A stretch of 64,000 bases of DNA, taken from positions 124,001 through 188,000 of the forward strand of contig NZ_QJJJ01000005.1 in the NCBI RefSeq assembly GCF_003201865.1, read 5' to 3'. Source of the stretch: Methylobacterium sp. B4 (GTDB lineage: Bacteria > Pseudomonadota > Alphaproteobacteria > Rhizobiales > Beijerinckiaceae). The notes under the pieces are model-generated. The model did no database searches. It was not told where the DNA came from and worked only from the letters and a program-made list of their open reading frames with translations. Made by a program: the position numbers and the translations under genes. Shown here one piece after another: positions 45,006 through 53,760 of this stretch; within the stretch, counting starts at the first letter, position 1, and each line of letters starts with the position of its first letter.

Positions 45006-46238
45006 TCACCCCCGCGAGGGGAGCCGCGGGATCAGCCCGACCTTGGGGCGGCTGGAGCGGAACTGGCCGCGCTCGATCGCCACGAAGGTGAGGATCGCCA
45101 GCGCCAGCGTGGTCAGCCACCACAGCGTGGTGAGCCCGACGCCGATGCCACCGATGGCGAAGGCCGTGGCGAAGGCGGCCATGGCGCAGGGCACCAGCAC
45201 CGTGGCATCGCGGCCGGCGCGGTGGATCGCGCCGTAGAGGGCGAACGCCGCGGCGAAGGCGCCGACGATGCCGAGTTCGTACCAGAATTCGAACAGCATC
45301 GTGGTCGGCGCATTGATCGGCAGGATGCCGAAGATCTTTCCGCGCAGGGCCGTCTCCAGGCCGTGGCCGGTCACGAGGCGCACGGGCTCCAGGGTCACCA
45401 CCTTCTGCCACGCCTTGAGCGCCAGCACGCCCGGCGCCACGGGGCCGAACAGGGCCGCGCCGATGGGGCGGGCGAGGAAAGGCAGCAGCGGCGCCACCAC
45501 GAGCAGGCCGGCCGCCGCGAGCGCCGTGATTCGCACCCCGAGCGACAGGCGCCAGTAAGTCAGGGCAAAGGCCAGCGCGCCGACGGCGAGGGCCAACAGT
45601 GCGGTCAGGCCCGGCGCCAACAGCAGCGCGCCCGCGACGAGCAGCACCACCACGAGGGATTCGGTGTCGCGGCGGCGCGAGCGCAGCCACGCCACGGCGG
45701 GCCAAGCGAGCAGCGCCAGCAGCACGGCGCCGCGTTCGAGCGCGCTGTCGCCGTCCGGATTGTCCTTGAGCATCGCGTCGCCGACGAGGTTGATCAGGAT
45801 CGCGACGATCGCTGCCGCGCCGACGCCGAGCGGCAGCAGGTAGAGGTTGGCCGAGCGCATCCGCTCCGGCAGGGCGTGGTAGGCGAGCAGGGTCATCGCG
45901 ACGATGGCGAGGAGATTCGCCAGCCGCTCGCTCGCCGGGCCGGGAAACGGCGTCCAGACCAGCGAGAGCGCCGACCAGAACACCACCAGCATGCCCGCCA
46001 GGAAGGCCGGCGCGATCAGGAGCCGCCGCACGGACGGCCAGACGGCGCGCTGACGCTGGTCGATGGCGCTGGCGGTGATCAGCAGGACGACGGCGATGGG
46101 GGCGAGCACCACGGTGGCGCGGCGGGAGACCTGGGCGGCCACCGGCAGCACCACGAACAGGCCGAAGAAGCCGATGCGCCGCAGCAGGGCCGCTGCGTCG
46201 AGCGCGGGATCGACGGTCGTGGAGGGGGGACGCGGCAT
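45006..46238 (-). CDS. O-antigen ligase/polymerase-like membrane protein (second copy type)
   Basis: A 410-residue protein with about 10-12 membrane helices. The periplasmic loop carries RLVTGHGLETALRGK and, further on, PINAPTTMLFEFWYELGIVG; the final F.YELG is the counterpart of W.ELG in WaaL/Wzy_C proteins, with N-A-P-T in place of HPHN. It is distantly related to the gene at 12668-13891 but not a recent duplicate. No glycosyltransferase is nearby. ATG 46238 begins the hydrophobic part. The polymer it acts on is unknown. Confidence 0.75.
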   Translation of the reverse strand: MPRPPSTTVDPALDAAALLRRIGFFGLFVVLPVAAQVSRRATVVLAPIAVVLLITASAIDQRQRAVWPSVRRLLIAPAFLAGMLVVFWSALSLVWTPFPGPASERLANLLAIVAMTLLAYHALPERMRSANLYLLPLGVGAAAIVAILINLVGDAMLKDNPDGDSALERGAVLLALLAWPAVAWLRSRRRDTESLVVVLLVAGALLLAPGLTALLALAVGALAFALTYWRLSLGVRITALAAAGLLVVAPLLPFLARPIGAALFGPVAPGVLALKAWQKVVTLEPVRLVTGHGLETALRGKIFGILPINAPTTMLFEFWYELGIVGAFAAAFALYGAIHRAGRDATVLVPCAMAAFATAFAIGGIGVGLTTLWWLTTLALAILTFVAIERGQFRSSRPKVGLIPRLPSRG

Positions 46239-46366
46239 GGTCGAGGGGAAACCGGATCCGGTGCCTCGCCGGAGGGAGAAGCGGCCGCCTACACCTAGTG
46301 CAGGCGGCCGGACCCGGCTGTAGAGGCCGAGCAACACTTCCGCCGCGCGAAAGCGACGGATTCGTC

Positions 46367-46897
46367 TCAAACCGGCGTGGTTTCGGGGCGCGGGCGCCGG
46401 GTCCGGCGGGCCATGTGGCGGCCGAAATCGCTGGTGACGCGCCAGCCGCCCCAGGCGGCGAGGAAGCCGAGCAGCCCGGCCACCAGCCCGTCCGTGGTCG
46501 TCGGCACCGCCGGCTGGTAGTCGCGATAGGCCGCGCGGGCGATGCCCATGTCGGGGTCACGCACGATGACGGAAAGGCGCCCGAGCGGGCTCGAGGCGGT
46601 GTCGAGGGCCTGCTTCTGCGCCTCCAGCCGCTTCAGCCGCTCGATGTCGGCGCGAGCCGATTCCCCGCGCCGGGCGGCGAAGGCGTCCGGATTGGCGCGC
46701 AGGCGCTCCAGCGCCTCGTCCCGGCTGCGGCCGGTCGCCTGCGCGTCGGCGTCGAGGGAGGCGATGGCGCGGCGCAGCTCGTCCAGCGCCCCGCCGAGGC
46801 GCTGCGTGTATTGCTGAGCGAATTCCGGCCCCTGCGCGGCGATGACCGCGGCGAGAAGCCCGAAGGCGAGACCGAGCGTGCGGATGACGCGGAACAC
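46367..46897 (-). CDS. DUF2937 family protein
   Basis: A 176-residue membrane protein with two hydrophobic segments: near the N-terminus (LGLAFGLLAAVIA) and near residue 145 (LVAGLLGFLAAWGGW), separated by a periplasmic helical region with EFAQQYTQRLGGALDELRR. This matches DUF2937, whose role is unknown. The start is GTG. It lies 68 bases after the 86-residue gene and may share its transcript. Confidence 0.8.
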   Translation of the reverse strand: MFRVIRTLGLAFGLLAAVIAAQGPEFAQQYTQRLGGALDELRRAIASLDADAQATGRSRDEALERLRANPDAFAARRGESARADIERLKRLEAQKQALDTASSPLGRLSVIVRDPDMGIARAAYRDYQPAVPTTTDGLVAGLLGFLAAWGGWRVTSDFGRHMARRTRRPRPETTPV

Positions 46898-46965
46898 GAA
46901 CGACGATCTCCCTGGGCGACCGACAGGGTTGTAGGGCGGCGGGCGCCTGCGGGGAGGGCCGGCGC

Positions 46966-47226
46966 TCAGCGTTCACCGAGCGCGGCAGCCACATCCGCCT
47001 CGCTCAGGGCATCGAGCGCCCCGGCGAGCTTCACCGCCCGCGTCTTCTCGCCGGGCGGGAACAGCAGGATCACGGTCTCGGTGCCGGGGCAGGCCGGATC
47101 GGCGCAGACGATTTCGCTCACCGTCATCGCCGTGTCCGGCCCGTAGCCGCCCGCTTCCCGCACCCACGCCTCCACCCGGCGCCGGGCGGCGGCGTCGGGC
47201 TTCGGCGCGCGTCCGAACAGGGCCAT
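46966..47226 (-). CDS. Small conserved hypothetical protein
   Basis: Eighty-six residues: MALFGRAPKPDAAARRRVEA, then AMTVSEIVCADPACPGTET with two Cys (C-A-D-P-A-C) that could bind metal, and ILLFPPGEKTRAVKLAGAL. It starts 5 bases after the WD40 gene, so it is surely co-translated with it. The same pairing with a WD40 protein is familiar to me in Hyphomicrobiales, in some genomes beside COG0523 GTPases, but no such GTPase is in this window. Confidence 0.75.
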   Translation of the reverse strand: MALFGRAPKPDAAARRRVEAWVREAGGYGPDTAMTVSEIVCADPACPGTETVILLFPPGEKTRAVKLAGALDALSEADVAAALGER

Positions 47227-47231
47227 CGGCC

Positions 47232-48239
47232 TCAGGCCGGCAGGGCGAGCAATCCGGCCTGCCCGTCGGCGCAGCCGAAGGCGAGGCGGCTCCCGGTTCC
47301 GTCCCAGGCGAGCGCCGAGATCGCGCTGCCCTTCACCGCCGGGCGCACCAGCAGCTCGGAGGCGTCGGTGAAACGCACGAGCAGCACGCAGCCGTCCTCG
47401 TAGCCGATCGCCAGGACTGGCGCCTTGGGGTGGAAGGCGACCTGCGAGACCCGCGCCGGCCGCACGCCGCATTCCCGGGGTGCCTTGCCCGTCGGGCCTT
47501 CCTTCGAATCGAACGGCCAGACGATGGCGGCCTCGGCGCCGCTGGTGGCGAGCCACTTGCCGTCGCTCGACCAGGAGAGGGAGCGCACCTTGCCCGGATA
47601 GCCCGACATGCGCATGTGGCCGCGGTCGGGCTGGAGACGCCAGCCGTGGAGTGCGTTCTCCTGCATGGTCGAGACGACGAAGCGGCCGTCGGGCGACCAT
47701 GTCACGTCGATATGCGAGCCCTTCCACTCGATGAAGTCGGGCGGCGTCTCGAGGTTCGGATACCAGAGGCTCACGCCGTTGTAGTGGGCCACCGCGAGCC
47801 GGTAGCCCTTGGGCGCGAACGCGAGCCCGCGGGGGGTGGAGGGGGCGGCGAAGGTCTTCTCGCGGCCCTTGGCGTCCCGGGCCACCACGGTGCGGCCCGA
47901 GGAGAAGGCGAGCGAGCCGTCTGGGTGGAGTGCCAGGGCATCGACCCAGCCGCTGCCCTTGGCCTGCGCCACCTCCTGCGCGGCTCCCTTCGCATCGGTC
48001 GCGACCACCCGGCCGTCATCGCCGGCGCTCACCAGCCGCGACCCGTCGCTCGCCGCCGAGAGGATGCCGCCCTCCGGATGGGCGGAAACCGTCTCGGTCG
48101 CGCCGTCGCGCAGGAGGAACACCCGGCCATCCGCCAGGGCCAGGGCCAGCGTGCCCTTCAGCCAGTGGGCGGCGGTGACGTGGGCACCGGCATCCAGGCC
48201 GGTGACGTGGTCGGTGAGGGAGGGAGCGGAGACGCTCAT
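47232..48239 (-). CDS. WD40 repeat protein
   Basis: A 335-residue protein without signal peptide, made of about seven short beta-propeller blades. Recurring pieces are HPDGSLAFSSGRTV, SPDGRFVVSTMQ, SSDGKWLATSGAE and HPKAPVLAIGYEDG. The Trp-Asp dipeptides are mostly degenerate, as in many bacterial members. It acts as a scaffold for unknown partners in the cytoplasm. ATG 48239. It is 16 bases after the DUF1275 gene and 5 bases before the 86-residue gene. Confidence 0.85.
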   Translation of the reverse strand: MSVSAPSLTDHVTGLDAGAHVTAAHWLKGTLALALADGRVFLLRDGATETVSAHPEGGILSAASDGSRLVSAGDDGRVVATDAKGAAQEVAQAKGSGWVDALALHPDGSLAFSSGRTVVARDAKGREKTFAAPSTPRGLAFAPKGYRLAVAHYNGVSLWYPNLETPPDFIEWKGSHIDVTWSPDGRFVVSTMQENALHGWRLQPDRGHMRMSGYPGKVRSLSWSSDGKWLATSGAEAAIVWPFDSKEGPTGKAPRECGVRPARVSQVAFHPKAPVLAIGYEDGCVLLVRFTDASELLVRPAVKGSAISALAWDGTGSRLAFGCADGQAGLLALPA

Positions 48240-48255
48240 CCGGATCGGCCTTCCT

Positions 48256-48945
48256 TCAGATCTTGATCGAGGACACCGGCGCAGACCGGTGCAGCAGGGT
48301 GAACAGGCTGGCGGCCAGACATAGACCGCCGGCCACGCAGGCGGGAACCGCCAGGGCAGCGATCCCGAAATGCCCGTGGGCATAGGTGCCCGCAACCGCT
48401 CCCGCCAGGAGCGCGAGCCAGACCGAGGCGTCGCCGACCCAGCCGAAGCGGGGGCCGCGCCCGGCCAGCGCCAGCGCCGCCTTCTGCCCGAAGGCGAACA
48501 GGGCGCCCGTGATGAAGGTGGTGCCGGCGCGAAAGCCCTGGACGTGGGCCAGCACCGCGTTCTGCGTCCCCATGGCGAGCGCCAGGAACAGCGAGGCCAC
48601 GCCGACATGGGCGTGCTCGACCGCCATGGCGAGGGCGGCGGTGAGCGCGACGGCCTCGAAACCCAGAACCGCGGGCGTGATCCAACGCGGCGGGCACAGG
48701 GCCGAGATGGCCCCGCCCGAGACCGCACCGACCAGGAAGACGCCGATCAGCAGCGCCGGCAATACGGCGCCCAGCGGGTCTCCATGGCCGAGCGAGACGG
48801 CGAGCTGGGTCGTGTTCCCGCTCATCAGCGAGGTGTAGAGGCCGCCGAGCCGGATGAAACCGACCGCGTCCACGAAGCCGGCGAGCGCGGTCAGCACCAC
48901 GCCGAAGCCGATCTGCCAGGGACGCGTCACGGCACGGCTCTCCAC
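48256..48945 (-). CDS. DUF1275 (YoaK) family membrane protein
   Basis: A 229-residue protein with about six membrane helices. It opens VVLTALAGFVDAVGFIRLGG, followed by LYTSLMSGNTTQLAV; the SGN.T..A motif is the family signature. LALAMGTQNAVLAH in the middle helix is also conserved. The family is thought to be a transporter of unknown substrate. The start is GTG. It is the first gene of the DUF1275-WD40-small protein group. Confidence 0.87.
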   Translation of the reverse strand: MESRAVTRPWQIGFGVVLTALAGFVDAVGFIRLGGLYTSLMSGNTTQLAVSLGHGDPLGAVLPALLIGVFLVGAVSGGAISALCPPRWITPAVLGFEAVALTAALAMAVEHAHVGVASLFLALAMGTQNAVLAHVQGFRAGTTFITGALFAFGQKAALALAGRGPRFGWVGDASVWLALLAGAVAGTYAHGHFGIAALAVPACVAGGLCLAASLFTLLHRSAPVSSIKI

Positions 48946-48981
48946 GGCAAGGCCTCAGCTCTTACCGGCCTGCCGTCAAGG

Positions 48982-48996
48982 TTAACCAACCGGTTA
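48982..48996. promoter_or_regulatory. Near-consensus CtrA-type box
   Basis: TTAA-N7-GTTA, one base from the full site, within GGTTAACCAACCGGTTACC, itself an imperfect palindrome. It lies 37 bases upstream of the DUF1275 start and 115 bases upstream of the response regulator start. Regulation by CtrA is inference. Confidence 0.3.
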
Positions 48997-49110
48997 CCAA
49001 TTGCGCGCAAATCGAAGCAATCACGGTGAACGCGGCCCTTCATGGCCCCGTTGGTCCGGCGATCCGCAAGCTCGGCGGTTGTCCGAGCACGGGTGAGTTG
49101 GAGTTCTGCC

Positions 49111-49530
49111 ATGATCCCCTTCGCTTGCGCCCCCGCCGTCCTTCCCCCGTTCCACTTCGCGCCGAACGCCGGCACCATCCTCGTGGTCGAGGACGAGGCC
49201 TTCGTCTGCGAACTGGCCGCCGAAGCGCTTCTCGATGAAGGTTACCGGGTGCTGACCGCCGCCGACGCCGAGGAGGCCGAGGCGATCCTGTCGAGCGAGC
49301 GGGTGGATCTGCTCTTCACCGATATCGATCTGGCCCGCAACACGAACGGCATCGCCCTGGCCCGCAGCGCCCGCCGCAGCCTGCCGCGCCTGCCCGTGGT
49401 CTATACGTCCGGCGGTCGCGACGGCCTCTCGCCCGCCGAGGCGGTGACCGAATCCGTGTTCGTGCCCAAGCCCTACCGCGCCGCGCAGCTCGTGGCCGTC
49501 ACCAACGACCTGCTGCGCCACCGCGGCTGA
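49111..49530 (+). CDS. Stand-alone response regulator receiver protein
   Basis: A 139-residue single REC domain. The phosphate acceptor is Asp71 in LLFTDIDL, with the acidic pair in ILVVEDEAFV, a Thr/Ser in VVYTSGG and the conserved Lys in VPKPYRAAQL. There is no output domain, so it acts by protein contact, like CheY or DivK-type regulators. ATG 49111 follows GGAGTTCTGCC. No histidine kinase gene is adjacent. Confidence 0.9.
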   Translation: MIPFACAPAVLPPFHFAPNAGTILVVEDEAFVCELAAEALLDEGYRVLTAADAEEAEAILSSERVDLLFTDIDLARNTNGIALARSARRSLPRLPVVYTSGGRDGLSPAEAVTESVFVPKPYRAAQLVAVTNDLLRHRG

Positions 49531-49565
49531 GTTCCCCGCCCCTCCTCGGACCCAAGAGACGGACG

Positions 49566-49925
49566 ATGCGTCGCCTGATCGCCTGCGCCCTCCTGATGCT
49601 CGCCGCGATGCCGGCGGCCCGCGCCGACTGCAATGTCGAAGATACCGGGTTGGAACCGGCCATCGCGGCCAAGAGCGAGTTGCAGGAGGCCAAGAACGCG
49701 CAGATCGTGCGGGATCTGCGCAATCTGCGCGACGCGGCCATCGTGCTCGATTCCTACGGCTTCCCGGACGAGTGCAAGCGCCTCGTGACCATCGTGAAGG
49801 GGCTGGTGGCCAACCCCGACAGCACGATCAAGCGCAGCAGCGACACCGACGAGGAGAAGGCCGAGGAGATTCAGGAATCCCGCGAGCCGAAGGCGCCGAA
49901 GGAGCGCCGCGGCTCCGGCCGATAG
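49566..49925 (+). CDS. Small secreted hypothetical protein
   Basis: A 119-residue protein with a signal peptide (1-20, ending AARAD). The mature part has a Cys at the N-terminus (DCNVEDTG), a helical region AAKSELQEAKNAQIVRDLRNL, a second Cys in DECKRLVTIV, and a Lys/Glu-rich tail from about 90. A disulphide between the two Cys is likely. No named family. ATG 49566 follows AAGAGACGG, 35 bases after the response regulator. Confidence 0.7.
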   Translation: MRRLIACALLMLAAMPAARADCNVEDTGLEPAIAAKSELQEAKNAQIVRDLRNLRDAAIVLDSYGFPDECKRLVTIVKGLVANPDSTIKRSSDTDEEKAEEIQESREPKAPKERRGSGR

Positions 49926-49961
49926 GCCTCCTGCGACCCACGTTCGCCCAGGGCCGCAGCT

Positions 49962-50801
49962 TCAACGCCGGCAACGGACGTCGTAGCTCGACACCGCCGG
50001 ATCGTCGGCATCCCCGACGGTCGCGAGCGAGAGGATCGCCGCCGGGCTCTCGTAGCCGTAGGAACAATAGCCGAACCCGGTCCCCGAACAGCCGTCGACC
50101 TCGACGACGCCCCGCTTCATCAATTCGGCCTCCCGCGATTGCGGGTGGTCCGGCGCCGGCCCCTTGACGGGATTCCAGCCGAGTTGTCGCAACGCCTCAC
50201 GCGCCCGGGTGATCGGCTGGCTGTAGACGTTCGGAACGAGGCTCTTGCCGTCGCAGAACGTCTCCAGGGGTGCGAGCGGCACGACGCCCAGGCCGTCGGC
50301 ACCGTCCAGCCGGAGATCGGCCAGCGGCAGCGGGAGCAGTCCGCCGTCCCACAGGCGCAGGCCGTCCCGGCCGAAGGGCACCGCCCGGCCGATCGAGCGG
50401 GCCGGGGTTTTGGGAGCATAGACGATCGCCCGAAGCGTCTCGCCGTCGAAGATCCCGACATTGCCGGCAGCGATCTCGCAGGACCCGCTGGTGCCCTGCG
50501 TGAACCGTCCGGCGAAGCCGACCGCCTGGAACCGCCCGATCCGCGCCTCGCTGGTGACGGCCCATCCGGCGGCAGACACCTGCCGGCCGGCGGCGGATTG
50601 CGGAGTCTTGAGGAAGTGGGCGCAGAGTTCGCGCTCTCCCGGATCGGCGGGTGCCTTTGGCAGGCTCGAGAGGGGCGTTACGACGACGCCCTCGACCGAC
50701 GACGCGACCCGGAGCGGCGCCGGCTCGCTTCGCGGCAGGGCCGGCGTCGAGGTCGTCAGCAGGCAGGCGAGCAGGATCGGGGTAACGGCGCGGCGGTTCA
50801 T
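49962..50801 (-). CDS. Secreted hypothetical protein
   Basis: A 279-residue exported protein. A signal peptide (about 1-23, ending TPALPRSE) leads to a beta-rich domain. Cys residues occur in RELCAHF, GSCEIAAG and ETFCDGKS, and a C-terminal cluster VDGCSGTGFGYCSYGYESP ends with YDVRCRR. That spacing suggests two or three disulphides. No family is recognised. ATG 50801 is used; ATG 50822 would add seven residues. It follows bioD on the same strand with a gap of about 110 bases. Confidence 0.7.
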   Translation of the reverse strand: MNRRAVTPILLACLLTTSTPALPRSEPAPLRVASSVEGVVVTPLSSLPKAPADPGERELCAHFLKTPQSAAGRQVSAAGWAVTSEARIGRFQAVGFAGRFTQGTSGSCEIAAGNVGIFDGETLRAIVYAPKTPARSIGRAVPFGRDGLRLWDGGLLPLPLADLRLDGADGLGVVPLAPLETFCDGKSLVPNVYSQPITRAREALRQLGWNPVKGPAPDHPQSREAELMKRGVVEVDGCSGTGFGYCSYGYESPAAILSLATVGDADDPAVSSYDVRCRR

Positions 50802-50913
50802 GGCGGGGGCGGTGCGATTCATCGAGCGGTGAGCCGGGCTTGAGCACAGGGCGGGCGCCACGGTGATCGCCGCGAACGCATCCCGCAAGCCGGAACACCC
50901 GATCGGGGCCGCC

Positions 50914-51594
50914 TCAGCCGATTGCCGGGAAGCCGTCCGGGAAATCGCCGCCGCGGTGCAGGGGCCGGACCGGCCCGTCGGCGTACCGCGCGATCTGCCC
51001 GGCCACCGTCTCGGGCGACGTCGGTGCGCCCTCGCTCGCGCTGACGACGATCCCCGCGAGCGGGACGCCGTGGGCGCGCAGGGTCTCGGCCGCCGTCAGG
51101 GCATGGCTGATCGCGCCGAGATAGCTGCCGGAGACCAGCAGCGCCGGAAGATTTTGGGCCTTCAGCCAGTCGAGCCCGGTCGCCGTCTCGGTGACCGGAC
51201 TCATCAGGCCGCCGACGCCCTCGATCAGCACGGTCTCGTCGGCTCTCGCCTCGGCGAGGCGATCCCGGCACCAGCCGAGGAGATCGGCGAGCGCGAGGCT
51301 GCGGCCTTCGCGCGAAGCGGCGAGGTCGGGGGCGAGCGGGGCGGCAAAACGCCAGGGCGAGCAGGCCGCGACGGTGTTAGGGGTGATCGCAAGTCCCTGC
51401 GCGGCGAGCAGCCGACCGGTGTCGCTCTGCGCAAAATCGGGATGGTCGAGCGGAGGAACGCCGCTCGCGAGCGGCTTCAGGGCGCGCACGCGGCGGCCCT
51501 CGGTGCGAAAGCGGCGGACGAGGGCGGCGGTGACGTAGGTCTTGCCGATCTCGGTGCCGGCGCCGACGACGAACAGGGTGGACGTACGGGTCAT
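50914..51594 (-). CDS. bioD: Dethiobiotin synthase
   Basis: Closes the ureido ring of dethiobiotin from diaminopelargonate, CO2 and ATP. The 226-residue P-loop protein has GAGTEIGKTYVTAALV (about 11-26; the family's G.. T.. GKT loop), ALKPLASGV with the catalytic Lys, and VLIEGVGGLMSPV near 120. Other biotin genes are not in the window, so this step is unlinked. ATG 51594. Upstream lies a copy of the dispersed repeat. Confidence 0.92.
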   Translation of the reverse strand: MTRTSTLFVVGAGTEIGKTYVTAALVRRFRTEGRRVRALKPLASGVPPLDHPDFAQSDTGRLLAAQGLAITPNTVAACSPWRFAAPLAPDLAASREGRSLALADLLGWCRDRLAEARADETVLIEGVGGLMSPVTETATGLDWLKAQNLPALLVSGSYLGAISHALTAAETLRAHGVPLAGIVVSASEGAPTSPETVAGQIARYADGPVRPLHRGGDFPDGFPAIG

Positions 51595-51633
51595 GGCGGA
51601 TGGCGGCGGCGCTTCGTCCGGCAGCGGGGCGGT

Positions 51634-51666
51634 TCCCTGGATTGCTTCGCTTCGCTCGCAATGACG
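51634..51666. repeat. Dispersed intergenic repeat, copy 3 (single unit)
   Basis: TCCCTGGATTGCTTCGCTTC followed by GCTCGCAATGACG. It is the cleanest example of the unit found as inverted pairs at 8501-8591 and 24771-24863. It lies between bioD and fpr. Confidence 0.75.
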
Positions 51667-51727
51667 AAGTGGAAGGGTCCCACCGTCGTCGCGCGCTGGC
51701 GAAGCGATCCGGCGGCGCGGCGCCGCC

Positions 51728-51752
51728 GGCCTTCACGGCAACCGTGAAGGCC
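51728..51752 (-). terminator. Perfect stem-loop directly after fpr
   Basis: GGCCTTCACGG (51728-51738) pairs perfectly with CCGTGAAGGCC (51742-51752) around a three-base loop. It abuts the fpr stop codon. A strong hairpin for ending or protecting the fpr transcript. Confidence 0.75.
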
Positions 51753-52526
51753 TCACTTTTCGACGAAGGCCTTCTCGATCACGTAGTGGGCCGCCTCGCC
51801 GTGGTTGCCCTCCTCGTAGCCCAGCCCGGTCAGCATCTCGCGGGTGTCCTTGATCATCTCCGGCGAGCCGCAGAGCATGAAGCGGTCGTTCTCGATCGAC
51901 ATGTTCGGCAGGCCGATATCCTCGAACAGCTTGCCCGAGGTCATCAGGTCGGTGATCCGGCCGCGGTTGCGGAACGGCTCGCGGGTGACCGTCGGGTAGT
52001 AGATGAGCTGGCGCGCGATCATCTCGCCCAGGAACTCGTGCTTGGGCAGGGTCTCGGTGATGGTCTCGCCGTAGGCCAGTTCCTGCACCTGACGGCAGCC
52101 GTGGACGAGCACGACCTTCTCGAAGCGGTCGTAGGTCTCCGGGTCCTTGATGATCGACAGGAAGGGGGCGAGCCCCGTGCCGGTGCCGAGCAGGTAGAGG
52201 TGACGGCCCGGCAGGAGGTTGTCGAGCACCAGCGTGCCGGTCGGCTTCTTGCCGATCATGATCGGGTCGCCGACCTTGAGGTGCTGGAGCTTGCTCGTGA
52301 GCGGACCGTTCGGCACCTTGATGGAGAAGAACTCCAGCTCCTCCTCGTAATTGGCCGAGACCACCGAGTAGGCGCGCAGCAGCGGCCGGCCCTCGACCTC
52401 GATGCCGATCATCGTGAACTCGCCGTTGCGGAAGCGGAACGAGGGATCGCGCGTCGTGCGGAAGGAGAAGAGCGTGTCGGTCCAGTGGTGGACGGAGAGG
52501 ACGCGCTCCTCGTTGTACTTGCTCAT
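51753..52526 (-). CDS. fpr: Ferredoxin-NADP reductase
   Basis: Transfers electrons between NADPH and ferredoxin or flavodoxin through FAD. The 257-residue protein is the bacterial subclass I form: FAD-binding RAYSVVSANYEE (about 49-60), the GTGTGLAPFLSI nucleotide loop near 114, MLCGSPEMIKD, and a C-terminus ending FVEK, the usual tail of this class. ATG 52526. It stands alone, followed by a perfect stem-loop. Confidence 0.94.
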   Translation of the reverse strand: MSKYNEERVLSVHHWTDTLFSFRTTRDPSFRFRNGEFTMIGIEVEGRPLLRAYSVVSANYEEELEFFSIKVPNGPLTSKLQHLKVGDPIMIGKKPTGTLVLDNLLPGRHLYLLGTGTGLAPFLSIIKDPETYDRFEKVVLVHGCRQVQELAYGETITETLPKHEFLGEMIARQLIYYPTVTREPFRNRGRITDLMTSGKLFEDIGLPNMSIENDRFMLCGSPEMIKDTREMLTGLGYEEGNHGEAAHYVIEKAFVEK

Positions 52527-52710
52527 CGGCCGCAGGTTTCCCGATTCTCAAAGCGTCGAACGCGGGCTCTTCTCGCAATCGCAGCATCCGCGTCAAGACG
52601 CTGTGCGGCCACAGCCCGCGAAATGCGACTTGAGCTAGAACTGTTCTTGATTGCCGCGCATGCCTGCCCCGGGCCGCACGCATCGGACGCGAAGGACTCG
52701 GGGGCCGTGG

Positions 52711-53643
52711 TCAGAGAGGCTTCAGGCCCGCCTCGATCTCGGCCCGGCGCGGTTCGAGGAAGGGCGGCAGGGCGAGGCGCTCGCCCAACGTCTCCATCGG
52801 CTCGTCGGTCGCGAAGCCCGGTCCGTCGGTGGCGATCTCGAACAGGATGCCGTTGGGCTCGCGGAAGTAGAGGCTGCGGAAGTAGTAGCGATCGACCGGT
52901 CCGCTGGAGGGCACCCGCCGCTGCTTGAGCCGGTCGGCCCAGGCCTCGTAATCGGCGTCCGGGATGCGGAAGGCGACGTGGTGGACGCCGCCCGCGCCCT
53001 GCCGGGCCGGCGCACCGGCAGCCTGGAGCAATTGCACCTCCGCCGCCGGGCCGCCCGCGCCGGTCTCGAACACGCTCACCTCGCCCTCGGGCAATTCGAA
53101 GGTCCGGGCGCGGCGAAAGCCGAGAACCTCGGTCAGAACCGCCTCGGTGCGCTCAGGCCTCGCGACGGTGAGCCGGATCGGCCCGAGGCCGCGGATCTGG
53201 TGCTCGGCCGGCACGGGGCTCGCCGCAAAGGGGTGGGCCTCGCCCGCGCCGCCATCATCGACGAGGCTGAGGCGCTGGCCCTCCCCATCCTCGAAGTCGA
53301 GGGTCAGGCGCCCGTCCCGCTCGATCGCCGGATGATGCGTCACGCCGTGGCGGGCGAGGTGCTCGCGCCACCAGTCGAAGGCCGCCGGCCCCGCGACCCG
53401 GAAGGCCGTGCGGCTGATGCTGTCGGTGCCGCGGCGCTCGGCCGGCGCCGGCCAGTCGAAGAAGGTCAGGTCGGTGCCCGGCGAGGCGCGCCCGTCGGCG
53501 TAGAACAGGTGGTAGGCCGAGACATCGTCCTGGTTGACGGTCTTCTTGACGAGCCGGAGCCCGAGCACGCGGGTGTAGAAGGCAAGGTTGTCGGCTGCCC
53601 GCGCCGTGATGGTGGTGACGTGGTGGAGTCCGGTGAGCTGCAT
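52711..53643 (-). CDS. Ring-cleaving dioxygenase, VOC family (MhqO-like)
   Basis: A 310-residue protein made of two glyoxalase/VOC modules. The first opens [21 protein letters not shown] (metal His at about 8); the second has [14 protein letters not shown] (metal His near 216) and [15 protein letters not shown] with the metal Glu near 267. This is the layout of MhqO/LinE-type extradiol enzymes acting on hydroquinones. ATG 53643. The substrate is not decided. No other aromatic degradation genes are nearby. Confidence 0.87.
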   Translation of the reverse strand: MQLTGLHHVTTITARAADNLAFYTRVLGLRLVKKTVNQDDVSAYHLFYADGRASPGTDLTFFDWPAPAERRGTDSISRTAFRVAGPAAFDWWREHLARHGVTHHPAIERDGRLTLDFEDGEGQRLSLVDDGGAGEAHPFAASPVPAEHQIRGLGPIRLTVARPERTEAVLTEVLGFRRARTFELPEGEVSVFETGAGGPAAEVQLLQAAGAPARQGAGGVHHVAFRIPDADYEAWADRLKQRRVPSSGPVDRYYFRSLYFREPNGILFEIATDGPGFATDEPMETLGERLALPPFLEPRRAEIEAGLKPL

Positions 53644-53760
53644 CGCTGGCCTCGCGCGGGAAGCGGGTTCGGGCTCCAGATAGGGACTCTGGCGGGAAGC
53701 CCAAGGGAATGGGAAGCCCAAGGGAGACCGAGCGAGCCCGAGAGACCGAAGCCCGGCGCC

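Noticed and set aside
46966..47727. Longer upstream reading of the 86-residue protein
   Set aside because: The extension lies over the WD40 gene in another frame; ATG 47226, five bases after the WD40 stop, is the fitting start.
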